Source: Sistotremastrum niveocremeum HHB9708 (Eukaryota; Basidiomycota; Agaricomycetes; Sistotremastrales; Sistotremastraceae). Taken from it: a DNA stretch of 64,000 nt. The first letter of the stretch is position 1. Each line of letters starts with the position of its first letter. Under the pieces are notes generated by a model that was given only the letters and a program-made list of their open reading frames with translations, searched no databases and was not told the DNA's origin. Positions 60,017 to 64,000 of this stretch are shown in pieces. The stretch is taken from assembly GCA_001630475.1 (NCBI GenBank), contig KV419394.1, positions 186,001 to 250,000 of the forward strand. Direction: 5' to 3'. The position numbers and the translations under genes are program-made.

Positions 60017-60048
60017 CAACTCGAAAGCTGACTGCATGTCGTACTCAT

Positions 60049-60898
60049 TCAGCTGCGTAGCCCAGTGCTGCTTCTCAATGACAGAGAGGATCCCATGTAT
60101 TCGACTCCCCTTGTCTATCTAACACCCTGATCCCAGTCAAGGAAGTCCTGCAGGTGTCGTTCCCATACCTTCGAGGATCCGGGATGTGACTTTGCCTCCG
60201 CGGAGTGAAAGGTTCTATGCTGTGTTTTCGCACAATGATTCGCGCGCAAAATGATAAGCTATTCGCGAGTGACGTGACCTCTCTACCTGCACTGATGACT
60301 TGGTACGAGGGCGCTGGAAATACACCCTGAGGGCAACCACACCTTGAGCGTCAATTATATTCCACACCGCTCCAGGATCGGCATATGACTGTCCTTCTCA
60401 CTCAGGATCATTCGCCCCCCCATCTACCTATGACTGCATTGTTACAGCATGGCTTATGGACGAACAATGAGAGTAACATTATAACGAGACCGGTCCGCAC
60501 GTCCCTTCTGCCCAAGCATAAAAGGTCAAGGTTTTCCTCTAGTGACGCGATTATGCGGAGGCAGAAGAAATTTCAAATTATGTCGTTGATAAACGAGGCG
60601 TTTGATAAATGACAACAATATGTAGCTGAAAGACTACTGCGCGCTGCAAGTGTCCCTCTAAATGCCAAGTGCTTTGGAAAGCAGCCCGCTTTCACCGGCG
60701 TAGTCGCCCGGCAGCCTCCAATGACTGTCTAGCTGCACACAGTGGTAACGATGAACGCGAATGTGGGCGTTCGTCGGGGCAGCTGGAGACTTAACAGCAT
60801 AAGACGACCTGCAATAATTGAGCATCTCTGAGGACTTTCGACAAACAGTAGGACTTACTGTCAAGTCTGTGATAAGCGAGACGTGAAAATCATTGTGA
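60049..60898. other. Intergenic stretch between P450 and mS33
   Basis: About 0.85 kb. A 75-codon plus frame at 60385-60612 and a minus frame at 60658-60918 lack motifs; the latter is mostly the 3' flank of the mS33 gene. No RNA gene is seen. Confidence 0.4.
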
Positions 60899-61279
60899 CT
60901 ATTTCTTTCTCGCTGCACGCCTGCTATCGGCTATAGTGACAAGATAAGGTTGTGTTCCAACATGAATTCAGCGACGGAGCGTACCTGCAGTCTTTGCCTT
61001 CTTGGGTGGGCCTTTCCCTCTGACCTTCAATGCTCTCAAATCCTCCAATCTTGTCTCCTCAGCTTCGTCGACCAAGTTCATCTCTGGGAACATCCTGTTG
61101 ATGTCCTGAATGGTAAAGGTTTTCGGCGGGTAGTATTTAACCATAGATGGACCTCGTAAACGAGCTTTGAGATATTTCGCTCCAGTCCTCACGGACGAAG
61201 GGTTATACGAGGTATTGAATATTGAACATCTGAGCTTTGTCAAGGCAGCCAATCGAGCAGGTGCCACCACTCTTGACAT
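60899..61279 (-). CDS. RSM27: Mitochondrial ribosomal protein mS33 (Rsm27)
   Basis: Small-subunit mitoribosome protein. ATG 61279; exon 1 60985-61279, a 54-bp GT-AG intron, exon 2 60899-60930; 108 residues. The family core is visible: ARLAALTKLRCSIFNTSYNP, then SVRTGAKYLKARLRGPSMV, then YYPPKTFTI. The spliced tail is basic (DSRRAARKK). Reading through the intron gives a slightly shorter protein ending TLRR at 60968, which is less typical. It shares a 70-bp divergent promoter with SUV3, whose product acts on mitochondrial RNA. Confidence 0.9.
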
Positions 61280-61349
61280 TGAGAGTCACCCAAGATGGTG
61301 GCGAAGGGCGAGAAAGCGGAGTCCGGATCAATATTTTCTTCCAAGCTGG
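61280..61349. promoter_or_regulatory. 70-bp bidirectional promoter, mS33 / SUV3
   Basis: Only 70 bp separate the start codons of two genes for mitochondrial gene expression. No TATA box is seen. Confidence 0.6.
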
Positions 61350-63726
61350 ATGCAAAGTCTCCTCTCGAGCTCGCTACCATCGTGGCGAGTACGACTTGCT
61401 CGATCAATTCTTCACAAGAATAAATGCGTTCACACGTCCTCGATACTGTTTCGAGAGGTCTCTCAAGCGCATCGTAGTCAGCCACCTGCGAAATTACGCC
61501 CCAGAGCTTACTATGAAACTCAACCATCGATCGACTTTCCGACGGCATGGGCCAAGACTCCTTCGTATACCACCAAAGACGTCTTAGATGTCCTTGAACG
61601 CCATTTACCTACCTGGGTTAAATCGACTGTCGTACGGAATCGCTTCCGAATCTTAGGGCTGGACCAAGAACATTTCTCACTCTACACCGAGTTTGAGCAT
61701 GCCATCATGGAGGAGCTGCGCGCTTTACAGTTGGGAGAGCCAGTGGATGAAGAGCTCTGGGATATGGATCGAATTAAATACGACATGGCTGAAATCAGTC
61801 GCAATGTGGCCATCGATTCTGCCTTGTCCATCCGTCTGTGCCACTTCATCTCTGAACGGAGAAAGGGGACACCGTTGGGGAACGTGGTCTCTGAAGTATT
61901 CAGATGTGCAGATCTCCGCCATTTCCACATGGATATGGAGGCCCGAGGCTTGAAGAGAAAAATCATCATGCATGTCGGTCCGACAAACAGTGGCAAGACG
62001 TATAATGCACTCCGGGCATTGGCATCTGCAGAATCTGGATACTATGCCGGACCCCTCCGCCTTCTTGCCCAAGAAATCTGGGAACGATTTAATCGAGGGA
62101 CCATCGAGCCCTTGATACCCAATCCGACCAAATCTTCCAATGTCGTACCCTGTAATCTTATTACAGGCGAAGACAGGCGTGAAGTCTCTCCAGACGCACG
62201 TCTTCAAAGCTGCACCATAGAAATGCTTACTCTGTTGCAACGCTTCCATGTTGGCGTCGTTGACGAAATCCAGATGATGGCTGACAGAGATCGTGGTGGT
62301 TCCTGGACATTTGCTCTCATCGCTTCCAATGTCAGGGAGCTCCATCTTTGTGGCGAAGAAACAGCAGTTCCTCTCGTCAGATCGATGTTGAAGGAGACCG
62401 GCGATGACTTAACCGTCAAATACTACAAACGGCTCACTCCCATGCATGTGGACACGGAGAGCTTGAATGGTAATTGGGCAAACGTCCGCAAAGGGGACTG
62501 TGTAGTCACCTTCTCCCGCGATGGAATCTTCGCTCTCAAGAGGCAGATCGAAGCGGTCACTGGTCTCCGGTGCGCAGTCGCCTACGGCAGGCTGCCCCCG
62601 GAAATCCGAAGTGAACAGGCAGCACTCTTCAATGACCCAGACAGTGGATACGATGTCATGGTCGCCAGCGATGCCGTCGGAATGGGTCTTAACTTGTATG
62701 CACCAAATTTGTCTTCCTCGGCTACTCGTCCAATTCATTTATTGTCTTAGGAAAATCAAACGGATTGTCTTCGCCATGCTCCACAAATTCAATGGCGCCG
62801 AGAGAGCACCATTACCGATCTCGCAAGTCAAACAGATTGCGGGTCGAGCTGGGCGCTATGGACTGCACGGCGACACTCCCTCACCGGGCCTCGCAACTAC
62901 GTTCTACCCCGCCGATCTTCCATGGCTGAAACATGCTATTGATCAGCCGAACAAACCCCTCCAACGGGCGATAAGATCATTCGTTCTCGACGATATCCGC
63001 AAGTTCATATACCTTCTTCCAGAAGGCGTCTCATTAAGAGAGATATCGGACCTACTTCTGGCATGTGCTCGTGTAGGAAAAGAGTATACCCTCGCGGGAG
63101 GTTCATTGAACGATGCCTCAATCGTTCTTGATCAGTATATCAGGGAACTCTCAGTCGAAGAGCGCTTCCTCTTCTGGTTGTCACCTCACGCGTGTGGCAA
63201 AAGTACGCCAGAGGGCGCCGTATCTGTCCTCTTTGCCCAGGCGCACGTTCGAGGTGATCCAATAACTCCTACGCAATGCTTAGCGGGGACCGGCATGTTG
63301 GAAACTCACCTTTCTATCAAAGCAAAGATGCTCTCCGGGGACCCGCCTCGAGCCTCCGGATATATTCTCAACTTGCTAGAATCCCTACACAAGTGTCTCG
63401 AGCTATACATATGGTATGCGTACCGCCTCCCTTCAACTTTCGCATACGCTCGAGAAGCTGTCGCTCTCCAGAAGGAGGTCCAAAGTTCGATAGAGTGGGG
63501 TCTACAGGGTATTGCGGAGAGGAGAGCATTGAACCGCGTCCCTCATGATGCTAAAGCCTGGCAGCAGAAACGACAGGATGAAAAAATCGAGTTCACTAAT
63601 CGTTCTATCGGATCTCAAACAGTCACCGACTTCTCATCTACGCCGCAACCTCCCAGTCTGGTGAAAATGTTCAACAAAGATCTGATGAGACCGCCTCGAG
63701 CGAGACGAGCATCCAGGGTGCCGTAA
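61350..63726 (+). CDS. SUV3: SUV3 mitochondrial ATP-dependent RNA helicase
   Basis: Helicase of the mitochondrial degradosome, which unwinds RNA for 3'-5' decay. Exon 1 61350-62695, a 55-bp intron, exon 2 62751-63726; 773 residues. The start ATG 61350 gives an Arg/Ser-rich mitochondrial presequence (MQSLLSSSLPSWRVRLARSI). An in-frame upstream ATG at 61167 would run through the mS33 coding region and is rejected. Motifs: Walker A HVGPTNSGKT near residue 209, VVDEIQMM (DEx-H variant) near 303, SDAVGMGLNL, and motif VI QIAGRAGR. A SUV3-type C-terminal domain follows (CLELYIWYAYRLPSTF). The Arg-rich tail ends at 63726. Confidence 0.96.
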
Positions 63727-64000
63727 CTGCGCCCATCCCCGTCCGATCCCTCACTTCCTCAATCTCATGTCGCTTTTCATTGGCCATCTCTCCTCACCGT
63801 GCTGACCTTTGCATTCCTTCACATATCTCTTCATCCTTCCGCAAAATATTGCATGACATGTCTCAACCTATATGTATTTCATTTGCTTTGCTAGCTTTCA
63901 AGCGTGTACTATCTATTCGTTATCATATGGGTCAAAGTATATAATCCAACCAGAATCACCTGTCATAGCTCCTGTCATACACCTTTTCGGCGCTAAACTA
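63727..64000. other. 3' flank of SUV3
   Basis: CT-rich, then AT-rich DNA with no open frame of note. It probably contains the SUV3 3' UTR and poly(A) site. Confidence 0.4.

Noticed and set aside
59971-60048. Upstream ATG of the P450 gene
   Set aside because: The extra 26 residues lie over a TATA-like box and precede the membrane anchor; the downstream ATG fits better.
61167-61349. In-frame N-terminal extension of SUV3
   Set aside because: It runs antisense through the mS33 coding region and hides the mitochondrial presequence that starts at 61350.

Overview
The window comes from a mushroom-type basidiomycete (Agaricomycetes, by inference). Genes sit on both strands and are cut by many introns of about 45-65 bp. 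The families are typical of such fungi: a DUF6697-like protein, expanded MYND-finger proteins, and an intersectin-type protein carrying EH, SH3 and RhoGEF domains. I saw no rRNA, convincing tRNA, CRISPR array, or LTR/virus-like element.

Layout, left to right. 0.3-2.7 kb: a coiled-coil gene with a DUF6697-like end. 2.7-7.4 kb: a gene-poor stretch with only weak fragments. 7.4-17.1 kb: a small unknown gene, OST48/WBP1 (ER N-glycosylation), adenylate kinase, a Zn2Cys6 regulator and small genes. 17.1-23.1 kb: a 1114-residue candidate Zip2/SHOC1-like meiotic protein and an Ariadne-type RBR ubiquitin ligase. 23.9-32.7 kb: the 1968-residue intersectin/Cin1-like protein and CDC73 of the Paf1 complex. 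33-46 kb: a gene-poor stretch of small lineage-specific genes, among them two members of an apparently undescribed short protein family, plus decayed coding fragments. 46.3-52.8 kb: a MYND-finger cluster made by a 2.7 kb direct tandem duplication whose junction can be read. 53-64 kb: a dense conserved block with NAA35/MAK10, an SLC41/MgtE-type Mg2+ transporter, an unknown gene, a short intronless P450, mitoribosomal mS33 and the SUV3 RNA helicase.

The housekeeping genes cover ER glycosylation, energy balance, transcription elongation, endocytosis and actin, N-terminal acetylation, Mg2+ transport and mitochondrial gene expression. They do not form one pathway. Two gene pairs are head-to-head with promoters of only 70-76 bp; in one, mS33 and SUV3, both products are mitochondrial. 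Exon structures were worked out by hand. For the OST48, adenylate kinase, Zn2Cys6, RBR, Zip2-like, intersectin, CDC73, SUV3 and mS33 models the exon lengths sum to a whole number of codons. The strongest leads are the two-member short protein family, the MYND duplication with a conversion-like 3' end, and the Zip2/SHOC1 candidate.
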